Assembly (NCBI GenBank): GCA_018052735.1
Contig: JAGPMT010000001.1
Location: 62,001-126,000, forward strand
Reading direction: 5' to 3'
DNA from: Phycisphaerae bacterium
GTDB lineage: Bacteria; Planctomycetota; Phycisphaerae; Sedimentisphaerales; Anaerohalosphaeraceae
Length of the DNA stretch: 64,000 nt
The first letter of the stretch is position 1; every line of letters starts with the position of its first letter. Of the stretch, positions 8,442 through 17,091 are shown in pieces. The notes under the pieces were generated by a model, which made no database searches, was not told where the DNA came from, and saw nothing but the letters and a program-made list of their open reading frames with translations. The position numbers were made by a program, and so were the translations under genes.

Positions 8442-9872
8442 ATGAGTATAAACAATATCGTTATTATCGGCCGTCAGAGGGAAATTCAGACGCTTGCCCA
8501 GACATTTGCAAAAAATGTATATGCCGCCGATGACATCTCAGAAGCCATTGAATTGACGCGCCGGTTCAGTCCAGATCTCATTCTATTCGGCACTCATTTT
8601 ACCGCCGCAGAAATCGACGGTTTTCAGCAGGCAGCCCACCATATTGCCAATATACCTGTTGTAATTGTAGGTACCGGCAAAGAAGGAGAACAAAATTCCT
8701 GTGGTCCTATAAAAAAAGATAATGTCTACTATTTAAACAGCCCCGGCGATCAGTCCTCGCTGATTAGGATTATGGAGCTGATTAAACACAAATTGCCGCT
8801 GGCTACCTATAATAACGGCGATTTTTTTGCCGATGATATAGCCGCTTCAGCAGGACTTGCAGGAAAAAGCCCTGCTGTCCTTTATGCCCTTAAGATGATT
8901 AAAGTAGTTGGATCCAGTGCCTGCAATCCGATTTTGATTACCGGCGAAATGGGAACAGGCAAGGAATTAGCAGCCTATGCGATACACTTGCAGCGCTCGC
9001 CCGGCCGGGACATGATTGCCGTAAATTGTGCATCGTTGAACGCCAACCTGCTTGAAAGCGAGCTTTTCGGCCACGAAAAAGGTGCTTTTACCAGCGCTGA
9101 CCGTGAAAAGATCGGGCTATTGGAAATGGCCGGTGACGGCAGTATTTTTCTGGATGAAATCAGCGAAATGCCGCTGGATTTACAGGCCAAACTGCTTCGT
9201 GTTATTCAGGAAAAGAAGTTTCGCCGGGTCGGGGGCACGCGGGAAATCGTCTGCCGGGCTACCATTATTGCCTCCAGCAATCGCGATTTACGGCAGGAGG
9301 CCAGCAACGGGCGGTTTCGTGCCGATTTGTACCACCGGCTGTGTATTTTCCCAATCCATCTAAGCCCTCTGCGGTCACCGTCACGCCGCAGCGATATCCG
9401 GCTGCTGGCCGAGTATTTTATTCGCACACAGACCATATGTCCTGAAAAAGCCAAATGGAATCTATCGATTACTCAACTGGCACTCGAAGCGCTGGAAGCA
9501 TACGACTGGCCGGGCAATGTTCGTGAACTGCGGAATGTTATCGAGCGTGCTGTTCTTCTCGAAACCACAGACAAAATCGGCCTTAACAGCATTATTATCA
9601 ATCCCCATGAGCCGAAAGACTTCTTTAACTCTGACAGCAGTGAAAAAATCAAAGATTATTCGCTGGCAAAGGCCGAACAGGAACTCATTGCCCGTGTTCT
9701 TCGCCAGACAAACGGACGCAAGACAAAAGCGGCCGAACTGCTAGGCATCAGCCGGGCAACCTTATATGCAAAGCTGAAACAGCACAATATTGTTGATGCA
9801 GAATCGGATGAGCAGAACAACACAACTATCAATCCGTCAGATTTGATGCCCGAATCTGCTGCCATAGCTTAA
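8442..9872 (+). CDS. Sigma-54-dependent activator (NtrC/FleQ-like) with degenerate receiver
   Basis: A 476-residue enhancer-binding protein. Residues 1-115 have a receiver-like fold pattern, but the acidic pocket is replaced (IIGRQ), the phospho-accepting Asp position is Gly50 (LILFG) and the conserved Lys is missing, as in FleQ. The AAA+ domain (about 140-370) has Walker A GEMGTGKE (168-175), the sigma-54 contact loop as GAFTSA (214-219; usual form GAFTGA) and Walker B GSIFLDEI (233-240). A Fis-type helix-turn-helix ends the protein (about 427-449, [18 protein letters not shown]). It lies between two outward-facing sigma-54 promoters and is the likely master regulator of both flagellar operons. 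A GGAAG site precedes its ATG. Confidence 0.93.
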   Translation: MSINNIVIIGRQREIQTLAQTFAKNVYAADDISEAIELTRRFSPDLILFGTHFTAAEIDGFQQAAHHIANIPVVIVGTGKEGEQNSCGPIKKDNVYYLNSPGDQSSLIRIMELIKHKLPLATYNNGDFFADDIAASAGLAGKSPAVLYALKMIKVVGSSACNPILITGEMGTGKELAAYAIHLQRSPGRDMIAVNCASLNANLLESELFGHEKGAFTSADREKIGLLEMAGDGSIFLDEISEMPLDLQAKLLRVIQEKKFRRVGGTREIVCRATIIASSNRDLRQEASNGRFRADLYHRLCIFPIHLSPLRSPSRRSDIRLLAEYFIRTQTICPEKAKWNLSITQLALEALEAYDWPGNVRELRNVIERAVLLETTDKIGLNSIIINPHEPKDFFNSDSSEKIKDYSLAKAEQELIARVLRQTNGRKTKAAELLGISRATLYAKLKQHNIVDAESDEQNNTTINPSDLMPESAAIA

Positions 9873-10192
9873 CGGGCATTACTGCCAACGATTCTGGGAC
9901 TGTTTCGCTGCAAAATCGGTTCTTTCCGAACGAAACTGTTCCGTCTGAGTAGGCGGCTCCTATATCATCGCAGCCATCCGCATCACACAGCAGTGTAATG
10001 ATCCTGTTTAAGAATTTGACACCTACCGCCGCTGCTATACAGTTCAGGAACCCAAAAATTCGCCCACTGTTTACAGATAAGATATTTTTTTGATAGTCTG
10101 CAGCGCCTCGGCTGCTATGGCACAATTGTTGCACTGGATAAGTGTCGGGTTTATGCGCCTCAATAAACAGAACAAATGCAGCATCTGAAACG
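9873..10192. other. Intergenic region before the second flagellar operon
   Basis: About 320 bases between the sigma-54 activator gene and the chosen start of the next gene. Apart from the sigma-54 promoter at 10118-10133 I see no gene, no clear terminator for the activator gene and no obvious inverted repeat. Activator-binding sites for the promoter would be expected roughly 80-200 bases upstream of it, i.e. about 9920-10040, but none can be picked out by eye. Confidence 0.5.
10118..10133 (+). promoter_or_regulatory. Sigma-54 (-24/-12) promoter of the rightward flagellar operon
   Basis: The plus strand reads TGGCACAATTGTTGCA, an exact match to TGGCAC-N5-TTGC with the preferred trailing A. 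Transcription should start near 10144, just ahead of the TPR-protein gene that begins the operon. A GTG at 10142 would fall at or before this start point, so the first usable start codon is the ATG at 10193. Confidence 0.9.
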
Positions 10193-12679
10193 ATGACGGA
10201 CCAGATTCATAACAACAATCTTGACGCCTTAGGCCAAGAATGGTCGCAGCGGATTAAAGATATTCGCAAGCTGGCTCAAAGTGAGTCCTTGTCGGATGCC
10301 AAGGATGACGCCGGCACCGTTTCCCCCAGCGATGAATTACTCTCTGGGCTGCCGGATGACACTGTTTCTGACAACAGTGCAATACTCCGTGAGGAAATCA
10401 AACATGGCGCCGCTGCCGCCGGCCAACGGCAGCTCTATCCGGCAATTGGAACAAACCAAAGCCGACGGATTGGTATTCTCAAACAGCTGGCAGCAGGAGT
10501 GATCTTGAGCGTATTGGTTATCGGGATCTACGAGATTTTGACATATCTATGGGTCTGTCACTCTATTCGGATGAGAGCATGGGGGCAGACCGATGATGGT
10601 CAAAATAAAGTCGGCCAAACGGCTGCTTTGCAAAAACCTGCAATTTTGCCTGATGAGCATCCAATATCTCTTAAAATAGCACAGGATTATTATCGTCAAG
10701 GCAATTATGCCTATGCTCGTGCAATATACAGCAAGATTCTGGATGGGCTTGAGAAAAACGAGGATGATGGATTGCAGGAATTTGTGAAACTCAAGACGGC
10801 TTTATGTTTTCATAAAGAAGGCAACAGCGAGCAATCTTATGGGCTGCTGAAAAATCTGCAGGTCAGCCACCTGCCTTTGATACGGATATTAGCCAATTAT
10901 TACTTGTGTCAGGCAGAAATGCGCAATCACCAATACCTGTCTGCCCGTTCAAGAGCATATCAGGCTCTGGCACTGCTGGATTGTGTCCATCCGCCGCTAA
11001 GCGGATTCAGCCGGCTGCGGAAAACTTGTGATTTCCTTGCAGCACAGGCCGTCAGCCGTCAGGTGCTGGCATTATCGGACGCAGATAAAGAGCTTCCAGC
11101 GGCATTGTGGAATTGGCCGGGATTGGATATTTTGTCTGAAATAGATGAACAGTCACTTTGTGCGGTGCTGAATACCGGTGCTGCTGAGTTCAGTCGGGCA
11201 TTGACAGGACCGGTGATTGAAATCGCTGACCGACAGCCCGTTCGCCGCTGGACTGTAATCAGTAACGGAACATCAATTGGGGAATTGACAAGCCGTTTTG
11301 CAGTAAATACAGGCAGTAATGTATACTGGGACATTGCGTCCGATAAAACAGGCATTCACAACCGACCCGTAAGCCTCTATTTAAGGTCAGCAACAGAACC
11401 AGACTGTGTAAAAATTGCCGCCGGCTGTGCCGGCTTGGCAGCCGTACCAGATACGCAAACCGAAATCAGACTCTTTAATCCAGCCGACTACAATCGTGTT
11501 TCAGAACAGATTGACCTGCTGGCAAAAGATGCCTTGTCATGCTGGCAGCGCTTTCTGGTAGTTTATGATGAAGATGCCGGTCATGCCAATGTCCATTTTA
11601 CGATGGGACTGTTAGAAGCCGTCAGCGGCCGGACAAATCAAGCCGTTGCTGAATTCCTAACGGCAGCCCATCGCTTTCCCAACTCCGAATTGGCACCCTA
11701 TGCATTAGTAAGAGCAGCCAAGCACAAGGCAGATCTGTATGATTACGCCGGCACTTACACCCTCTTAAAGGATACAGCCGAACAATATCCTGATTATCCC
11801 AATATCGAACAGGTTTATCTGCTTCTGGCAGATGCAGCCGTTAAAAAAGGATCTGCATCGGAGGCGGCCAAATTATACAGCAGGGTGTATTATCTTAACC
11901 GGTCTCCAGAAAGCCGTTTGTCTGCGGCTTTGACAGCCGGACAGCTTTTTTATCAGCATGGGGATTTCGAAAATGCCGAATTATGGTTCAACCGGTATAT
12001 TACAGATGAAAATGCACGGCAAGACCGTCAATTTCATCAGGCCTGCCTATTGTTGGGCAAAATGCTTCGCAGGCAGGGAAACTCCAAATCTGCCGCCGAT
12101 GCACTGCTGTTAGCGCTTTCGGGGAATCTTTCACAGGCAGATTATGTGGAAGCTGTCACCGCGGTGGTGGAAGAGTACATCGTGCAGGAACGCTTTATTC
12201 AATCGCTGGATATTCTAAATGAGGCCCTCCGCCGGCATTTGACGCAACAAGAGATGGTTCATCTGCTGGTGCTTAAAAGCCGGGTATTCCGGGGCATGGG
12301 ATTAACCGATAAGGCGATTGCTTTTCTTAACGATAAAGAAAGCTATCTGCTGGATAATTCGCTTAAAGCAATGGTCGGCAGCGAACTAAGCCAATGCTAT
12401 ATGGAACAAGGCAATTGGGATTATGCCTATAAAAAACTGATGCAAACGCTGGAGTGGGTCCAATCCGGTCCGCTTATGCATCAGACAATGCTGCGGCTAG
12501 CGCAGGTGTGTGTAAATCGAGGGCTGCATACGCAAGCATCTGCTGTTTGTTCACAGCTGATAAGCTTAAATCCTGCTGACTCCATCCGTCAGCAGGCCGC
12601 CGAAATACAGGCAGGCATATATCAGACACAGAAACACTATGACCTTGCGGTTTTGGAATTGCTGGGGCAGAACAAATGA
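10193..12679 (+). CDS. Large membrane-anchored TPR protein heading the fliLMN operon
   Basis: I chose the ATG at 10193 (828 residues, MTDQIHNNN...) because the sigma-54 promoter places the transcript start near 10144; an in-frame GTG at 10142 is too early. The protein has an acidic, soluble N-terminus (1-90), one transmembrane helix (about 96-122) and then a long TPR-like solenoid to the end, with repeats such as AQDYYRQGNYAYARAIYSKI, the segment around FENAELWFNRYI, and CYMEQGNWDYAYKKLMQTL. A central beta-rich insert is also present (about 300-440). The topology suggests most of the protein is periplasmic. It overlaps the next gene by 4 bases. No family name is recognised; a scaffold or assembly role for flagella is inferred from the operon only. 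Confidence 0.8.
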   Translation: MTDQIHNNNLDALGQEWSQRIKDIRKLAQSESLSDAKDDAGTVSPSDELLSGLPDDTVSDNSAILREEIKHGAAAAGQRQLYPAIGTNQSRRIGILKQLAAGVILSVLVIGIYEILTYLWVCHSIRMRAWGQTDDGQNKVGQTAALQKPAILPDEHPISLKIAQDYYRQGNYAYARAIYSKILDGLEKNEDDGLQEFVKLKTALCFHKEGNSEQSYGLLKNLQVSHLPLIRILANYYLCQAEMRNHQYLSARSRAYQALALLDCVHPPLSGFSRLRKTCDFLAAQAVSRQVLALSDADKELPAALWNWPGLDILSEIDEQSLCAVLNTGAAEFSRALTGPVIEIADRQPVRRWTVISNGTSIGELTSRFAVNTGSNVYWDIASDKTGIHNRPVSLYLRSATEPDCVKIAAGCAGLAAVPDTQTEIRLFNPADYNRVSEQIDLLAKDALSCWQRFLVVYDEDAGHANVHFTMGLLEAVSGRTNQAVAEFLTAAHRFPNSELAPYALVRAAKHKADLYDYAGTYTLLKDTAEQYPDYPNIEQVYLLLADAAVKKGSASEAAKLYSRVYYLNRSPESRLSAALTAGQLFYQHGDFENAELWFNRYITDENARQDRQFHQACLLLGKMLRRQGNSKSAADALLLALSGNLSQADYVEAVTAVVEEYIVQERFIQSLDILNEALRRHLTQQEMVHLLVLKSRVFRGMGLTDKAIAFLNDKESYLLDNSLKAMVGSELSQCYMEQGNWDYAYKKLMQTLEWVQSGPLMHQTMLRLAQVCVNRGLHTQASAVCSQLISLNPADSIRQQAAEIQAGIYQTQKHYDLAVLELLGQNK

Positions 12680-13653
12680 TGGATGCACTTCGACCATTCT
12701 CCGAGGACCGACAGATCAGGATGCAGCACCATCCGAAGAATTGCTGTCTGTCGGCAGCTGTTTTGGCGGCAGTTCTGATGACAGCAGCTGCCAGCCGGAC
12801 CGGCTTGGGGCAAAATTTGGCACAGGAGTCAGATTTTTTCCAGCTGTTAGAAAATGATTTACAGATTGAAACAAAAGAAATGCCGAATCTGACTGCCGAA
12901 CCAAATACGGTTACGATTACAGAAAAGACCGCTGCCATCGATAAACAAGCGGCATCCAGCGACCTCATCCATTTGCTTCCGCCCCCTCGAACAGCAGCCC
13001 TGACAGCGCAGCAGCAGGTATGGCAGGCACGGATAAGTGCATCACCCTCTTTTTCTTCAAATCCGACAAAAGAAGAACTTGAAGGACTTATCCGGCGAAT
13101 CCGCTCGATAGAAATCAAACCTAAGATGCCTGCCGAGCCGACAGCCGCTGTATCGGTTCCGGCTCCAGCAGAAAAACCTGCGGAAAAATCCGCCGGCGGA
13201 GAACCCCAGCAAGCAGACGATGCCGGCATCGTAAAAACCGCTGCCGCAGACGGCAGGATTTCTGCCCAAACTCTGGCGTTATTCCGCCAATCTGCCCAGC
13301 ATCCAAACGCACTGAAAAATCCATATCAACTGGGTGAAATTCTATATGAGGGCGGATGCCTTAAAGAGGCCGCAATCTGTTATAAAGAAGCGTTAAACCG
13401 GCTCAACAGTCAGCCGACTTCCGCAGACGACAAAGCTTGGCTGCTGCTGCGGCTGGGCGACTGTCTGCGGGTTGACAATCCGGCCGAGGCGCTGGACAGC
13501 TACAGGAGGGTCATACAGGACTATCCGAATTCGCCCTGGACAGCGCTGGCTAAAACAAAAAGCATGTGGGTAGAATGGAACCTGCAGGTGCAGCCGCGGA
13601 AACTGATTGAACAGAATCCCTTGTCAACGGCAGAAGGAATTGAATCAAAATGA
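12676..13653 (+). CDS. Exported TPR-containing protein of the flagellar operon
   Basis: A 325-residue protein that starts inside the stop codon of the previous gene (ATGA overlap) and ends the same way into the next, so the three are translationally coupled. A hydrophobic stretch near residues 22-45 (CCLSAAVLAAVLMTAAASR) looks like a signal peptide after a long charged n-region; a second ATG at 12721 would give a more ordinary signal. The middle (about 60-200) is low-complexity and rich in Ala, Pro and Glu. The C-terminal third has TPR-type helices (YQLGEILYEGGCLKEAAICY, then LGDCLRVDNPAEALDSYRRV). Probably periplasmic. No specific family recognised; function is inferred as flagellar only from position. 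Confidence 0.78.
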   Translation: MMDALRPFSEDRQIRMQHHPKNCCLSAAVLAAVLMTAAASRTGLGQNLAQESDFFQLLENDLQIETKEMPNLTAEPNTVTITEKTAAIDKQAASSDLIHLLPPPRTAALTAQQQVWQARISASPSFSSNPTKEELEGLIRRIRSIEIKPKMPAEPTAAVSVPAPAEKPAEKSAGGEPQQADDAGIVKTAAADGRISAQTLALFRQSAQHPNALKNPYQLGEILYEGGCLKEAAICYKEALNRLNSQPTSADDKAWLLLRLGDCLRVDNPAEALDSYRRVIQDYPNSPWTALAKTKSMWVEWNLQVQPRKLIEQNPLSTAEGIESK

Positions 13654-15059
13654 AAACCGCAGAAGCATCCGTGCTTATTATCGATGACAATCAGGATGCG
13701 GTGCGTCAGATACTGGAGGTACTGGCCCGCAGAGGCATCCGCGGCCTCGTGGCCTCGGACCTTCGGCAGGCGTCTGCAATGTTGGACAAAAGTCCGGCTG
13801 ACCTTATTTTTGCGAATGTGCCGATTGACCAGCCGGCCGAGAGCTTTCGCTTTATTCGCCAAATCCATTCAGCATTTCCGGAATTGCCGCTTGTGCTGAC
13901 AGGTCAAATTCAAACCGGAACTTTTCAGCCGCAGATGCTGCTGGATATGGCCGTTCAGGCCGTCCCGGTCGGCTGCCGCCGTTTTCTGCTGAAGCCGCTG
14001 GAGCGAAGTGCGATTGAAGCCGTGCTGGACACACTTGTTCCGAATCAGGCTGTTGCCGCAGCGCATTGGCCGGCATCCGGGGAAGAGGGCTATCCGATCA
14101 TCGGAAAAAGTCCACGCCTTCTGCAGACTGTCGAACTTGCTAAAAAAGTGGCAGCCACGTCGATACCCGTTTTAATCAGCGGCGAAAGCGGAACCGGCAA
14201 AGAGCTGATAGCTTCGCTTATTCATTACTCCAGCCGGCGGGCCGGCGGGCCTTACCTGCAGGTCAACTGCGCCGCTTTGAGCGATACACTTCTGGAAAGC
14301 GAGCTGTTCGGACACGAAAAAGGCGCATTTACCGGCGCTTATACCCAGCGGAAGGGACGCTTTGAAATGGCACACGGGGGCACACTGCTGCTGGACGAGA
14401 TAACCGAAACGCCGCTGAAGTTTCAGGCCGCCCTGCTGCGGGTGCTGGAACAGCAGGATTTCGAGCGGGTCGGGGGCAGCAACCGTGTCCGTGTGAATGT
14501 ACGCATTATCAGCACGACCAATCGCGATCTGGCGGAGGAGACTGCACAGGGACGATTCCGCCGCGATTTGTATTACCGTCTGTGCGGCATGCGGCTGGTA
14601 GTGCCTCCGCTACGGCAGCGTCTGGAGGATTTGCCGGATTTGATTTGGTTTTTTGTCAATCTCTATTCGCATCAGACCAGCCGCCGCATCAGCCGGCTCA
14701 GCGAGGATATGATGAACCTTTTCAGGACTTACCATTGGCCGGGAAATGTCCGTCAGCTTCGCAATGTAGTACGGACCTCTCTGCTGCTGGGCAGCGGGCC
14801 GGTACTGTCGCTGGCGGATGCATCGTGGATGCTCGATGATAGGCAGCCCCGTTCTCAGAAGGACTACGGGATAATAGAAGAGTCTCCTGCCGATTTGGGC
14901 GGAATCGCTCTGTCTGACTTGGAACGGCAGGCCATTCTGGCTACGCTGGAAAAAACAGACGGCAATCAGTCCAAAGCGGCTAAAATACTCGGCATCAGCG
15001 ACAGAACACTGCGTGATAAAATTCGCCGGTATCAACAGCAGGAGTGTCTGTGCCGCTGA
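13650..15059 (+). CDS. Second sigma-54-dependent response regulator (FlrC/FlgR-like), pseudo-receiver
   Basis: A 469-residue NtrC-family protein. The receiver domain (1-125) keeps the acidic pair Asp12-Asp13, Thr84 and Lys115 (LLKPLE), but the phosphorylation site is Asn56 (LIFANV) instead of Asp. The AAA+ domain has Walker A GESGTGKE (178-185), a canonical GAFTGA loop (225-230), Walker B TLLLDEI (245-251), and the Fis-type helix-turn-helix lies at about 441-461 (SKAAKILGISDRTLRDKI). An Asn at this site cannot be phosphorylated in the normal way, so activity is probably set by level or by partners. Being inside a sigma-54-controlled operon, it may act on later flagellar operons. No sensor kinase gene is adjacent. 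Confidence 0.93.
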   Translation: MKTAEASVLIIDDNQDAVRQILEVLARRGIRGLVASDLRQASAMLDKSPADLIFANVPIDQPAESFRFIRQIHSAFPELPLVLTGQIQTGTFQPQMLLDMAVQAVPVGCRRFLLKPLERSAIEAVLDTLVPNQAVAAAHWPASGEEGYPIIGKSPRLLQTVELAKKVAATSIPVLISGESGTGKELIASLIHYSSRRAGGPYLQVNCAALSDTLLESELFGHEKGAFTGAYTQRKGRFEMAHGGTLLLDEITETPLKFQAALLRVLEQQDFERVGGSNRVRVNVRIISTTNRDLAEETAQGRFRRDLYYRLCGMRLVVPPLRQRLEDLPDLIWFFVNLYSHQTSRRISRLSEDMMNLFRTYHWPGNVRQLRNVVRTSLLLGSGPVLSLADASWMLDDRQPRSQKDYGIIEESPADLGGIALSDLERQAILATLEKTDGNQSKAAKILGISDRTLRDKIRRYQQQECLCR

Positions 15060-15104
15060 TGCAGACAAAGAATCTTTTTTTGCAGATAAATAGAAAGGCA
15101 GCAA

Positions 15105-15671
15105 ATGGCAGACAACACCGCTAAACAAGATCTTGAACAAGCCGACGGAAATGAATCCGCTGGTCAGCCTGCGGTTCAAATCGGTCTATTAACGTGGCTG
15201 ATTATGATAACTATTATTGTGCTGCTGTCCAGCTCGGGATTTGTGCTGGGGCGCTTGCTGGCACGGTCCGGTCCCTCGGAGGCCGCTGCCCCCGCTGCAG
15301 GCGATAGTCCAGCCGGTACACAAGATGCGGCGGGCAGCAGGCAAGACACGTGGTTTTTTAACGAACTGGAGTCGGTGGTGGTCAATCCGAATGAACCGGG
15401 TGCCACGCGGTATGTTCGGGTGGGGCTGATTCTGGAAATCAGCAGCAGTATGAGTCAGGACAAAGCCAAAGCCGTCATTGAAAGCAAGAAGCCCCTGCTT
15501 ATCAACTGGCTGAATCTGTATTTCAAGGGCCTGTCGCTGAGCGAAATGGAAACGGATAAAGATATCAGCCGCATCTTGTCGCAAATATGCGATGGTTTCA
15601 ACGAAATTCTCTGGCCGGACGGGAAACCGCAGATTAAGAAAATTCTGATTCGGGAATTTAATATCCAATGA
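15105..15671 (+). CDS. fliL: Flagellar basal body-associated protein FliL
   Basis: FliL is a single-span inner membrane protein that surrounds the stator and supports torque. The 188-residue protein has a short cytoplasmic N-terminus, one transmembrane helix (about 27-49), an Ala/Pro/Gly linker and a periplasmic FliL domain (about 84-188) with FFNELESVVVNP, YVRVGLILEI and the terminal IKKILIREFNIQ. A possible ribosome site AAAGG lies before the ATG. It overlaps fliM by 4 bases (ATGA), the standard fliL-fliM arrangement. Confidence 0.93.
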   Translation: MADNTAKQDLEQADGNESAGQPAVQIGLLTWLIMITIIVLLSSSGFVLGRLLARSGPSEAAAPAAGDSPAGTQDAAGSRQDTWFFNELESVVVNPNEPGATRYVRVGLILEISSSMSQDKAKAVIESKKPLLINWLNLYFKGLSLSEMETDKDISRILSQICDGFNEILWPDGKPQIKKILIREFNIQ

Positions 15672-16618
15672 GCAAGCTTTCTGTTGATACTTTGAGCAGT
15701 TTCAAAATCCGCCAGCTTTTGTCTGCGGTGGGAAGCAAGGGCAGCCCCCAGACAGAAAAACAGCCGGTGGTGTCTGCGTACGACTGGCGCCAGCCGCGCC
15801 TCAGCACCGCCCAGCGTGCAAAACTGAAAGCGTTTGCAGACACAGTTGCCGCTGAATGTACAAAAGAGTTCATCCGTTTTTATCCGTGCACTATGCGTGT
15901 ATCCTTGGCCGATGTCCGGCTGTGCCTGCCGGATGCATTGAAAGCTCCAAATCCTGAGGATACATCCGCCGAATACCGGATTGGTTTTGGGCCGGATGCC
16001 GGTCAACTGTGCGGCTGGATCTGCATTCCGATGCCGAGTGCCTTATTGTGGACAAGTCGGATTCTGGGAGACAAAGGGCAAATAGAAGACGCGGGCCGCA
16101 AACTGTCAGGATTGGAAGAATCGCTTCTGCTGGATATGGCAGGAGGACTGATTCAGGCATTCTCACAGGCCTATGGCAAAAATTTAGTTTCCCATGCATG
16201 CTTTTCGTCCGGGCCGACAGCTGCGCAGAAAGAGCCGGATGCACTCTGCCAGATTGTTCTTGATGTCCAGCAGCCCGACCATCCGAATGAAACGGCATCG
16301 TTTTATTTTGTCATCGGCTGTGATAAGGTCCGTGCTGTTACCGGCGGTTCGGAGGAGAGAAAAACAGCTGCACCTGCAGCGGCGATGATGCGTGAACACA
16401 TCTGCAACCTGCCGGTTACCGTAACCGTTCGGCTGGCTGATGCGTCACTGTGTCTGAAAGACATTATGAATCTGGAGGTCAATGATGTGGTGCTGCTTGG
16501 GAAAAAAACGGCAGAACCGGTCGAACTGCTTTGGGGGGACAAAATCCTTTTCTATGGTCTGCCTGCCCAAACAGGGCAGCATCGGGCGGTTGTGATAATC
16601 GATAAGAACTCGAAATAA
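15668..16618 (+). CDS. fliM: Flagellar motor switch protein FliM, divergent
   Basis: FliM is the middle layer of the C-ring and the CheY docking subunit. The 316-residue sequence is divergent but placed by three points: the opening LSSFKIRQLL (9-18), which aligns to the LSQDEIDALL docking motif; YDWRQPRLS, equal to the usual YDFKRP segment; and a C-terminal SpoA domain (about 240-316, LPVTVTVRLADASLCLKDI). It overlaps fliL and is followed by fliN. The docking motif has lost its acidic residues and gained Lys13 and Arg15, so CheY binding may differ. The GGxG loop of the middle domain is not obvious. Length is near the usual 330. Confidence 0.88.
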   Translation: MSKLSVDTLSSFKIRQLLSAVGSKGSPQTEKQPVVSAYDWRQPRLSTAQRAKLKAFADTVAAECTKEFIRFYPCTMRVSLADVRLCLPDALKAPNPEDTSAEYRIGFGPDAGQLCGWICIPMPSALLWTSRILGDKGQIEDAGRKLSGLEESLLLDMAGGLIQAFSQAYGKNLVSHACFSSGPTAAQKEPDALCQIVLDVQQPDHPNETASFYFVIGCDKVRAVTGGSEERKTAAPAAAMMREHICNLPVTVTVRLADASLCLKDIMNLEVNDVVLLGKKTAEPVELLWGDKILFYGLPAQTGQHRAVVIIDKNSK

Positions 16619-16647
16619 CTCCATACTTTCTATAAAGGAAGCGAACT

Positions 16648-17064
16648 ATGTCTGAAACAGCAGTTATGGCAGAAGAAAAAAAAGCGGAACAGCCGGAAGA
16701 TGCCCTGCAGGCAGAACAGAGCGTCTCTCCAATATCCGTCCAGTCAGTTGAATTTACCAATGTTGAGGAAAAGGATGCAGCCGGCACGCCGGCCAGTTTG
16801 GATATTCTGCTGGATATGGAAGTCCCCATCACCGTGGCCATCGGGCAGGCGGACATTTCCATTCAGCGGCTTCTGCAGCTTGGACCGGGATCGGTGGTGA
16901 AGCTGGACAAGACCATCGATGCACCGGCGGAATTATATCTGAAGGATACGCTGTTTGCTCTTGGAGATATTGTGGCGGCTGATGGGCAGTTTGCCGTGCG
17001 GATTCGGGATATTATCGGCCCCCGCAATCCCTCTGGAAAATCGGAAAAAACCAAAAAATCCTAA
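16648..17064 (+). CDS. fliN: Flagellar motor switch protein FliN
   Basis: FliN forms the base of the C-ring and assists export. The 138-residue protein has a variable acidic N-terminus (1-50) and a SpoA domain (about 51-125): ILLDMEVPITVAIGQADISI, LLQLGPGSVVKLDKTIDAPA, then ELYLKDTLFALGDIVAAD and FAVRIRDII. This is the canonical FliN pattern. A ribosome site (AAAGGAAG) is placed before ATG 16648. Follows fliM by 29 bases; the next gene is flhA, with no export-gate genes between. Confidence 0.95.
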   Translation: MSETAVMAEEKKAEQPEDALQAEQSVSPISVQSVEFTNVEEKDAAGTPASLDILLDMEVPITVAIGQADISIQRLLQLGPGSVVKLDKTIDAPAELYLKDTLFALGDIVAADGQFAVRIRDIIGPRNPSGKSEKTKKS

Positions 17065-17091
17065 TCGCTATCCGCGGGAGAAATCCGTTTC

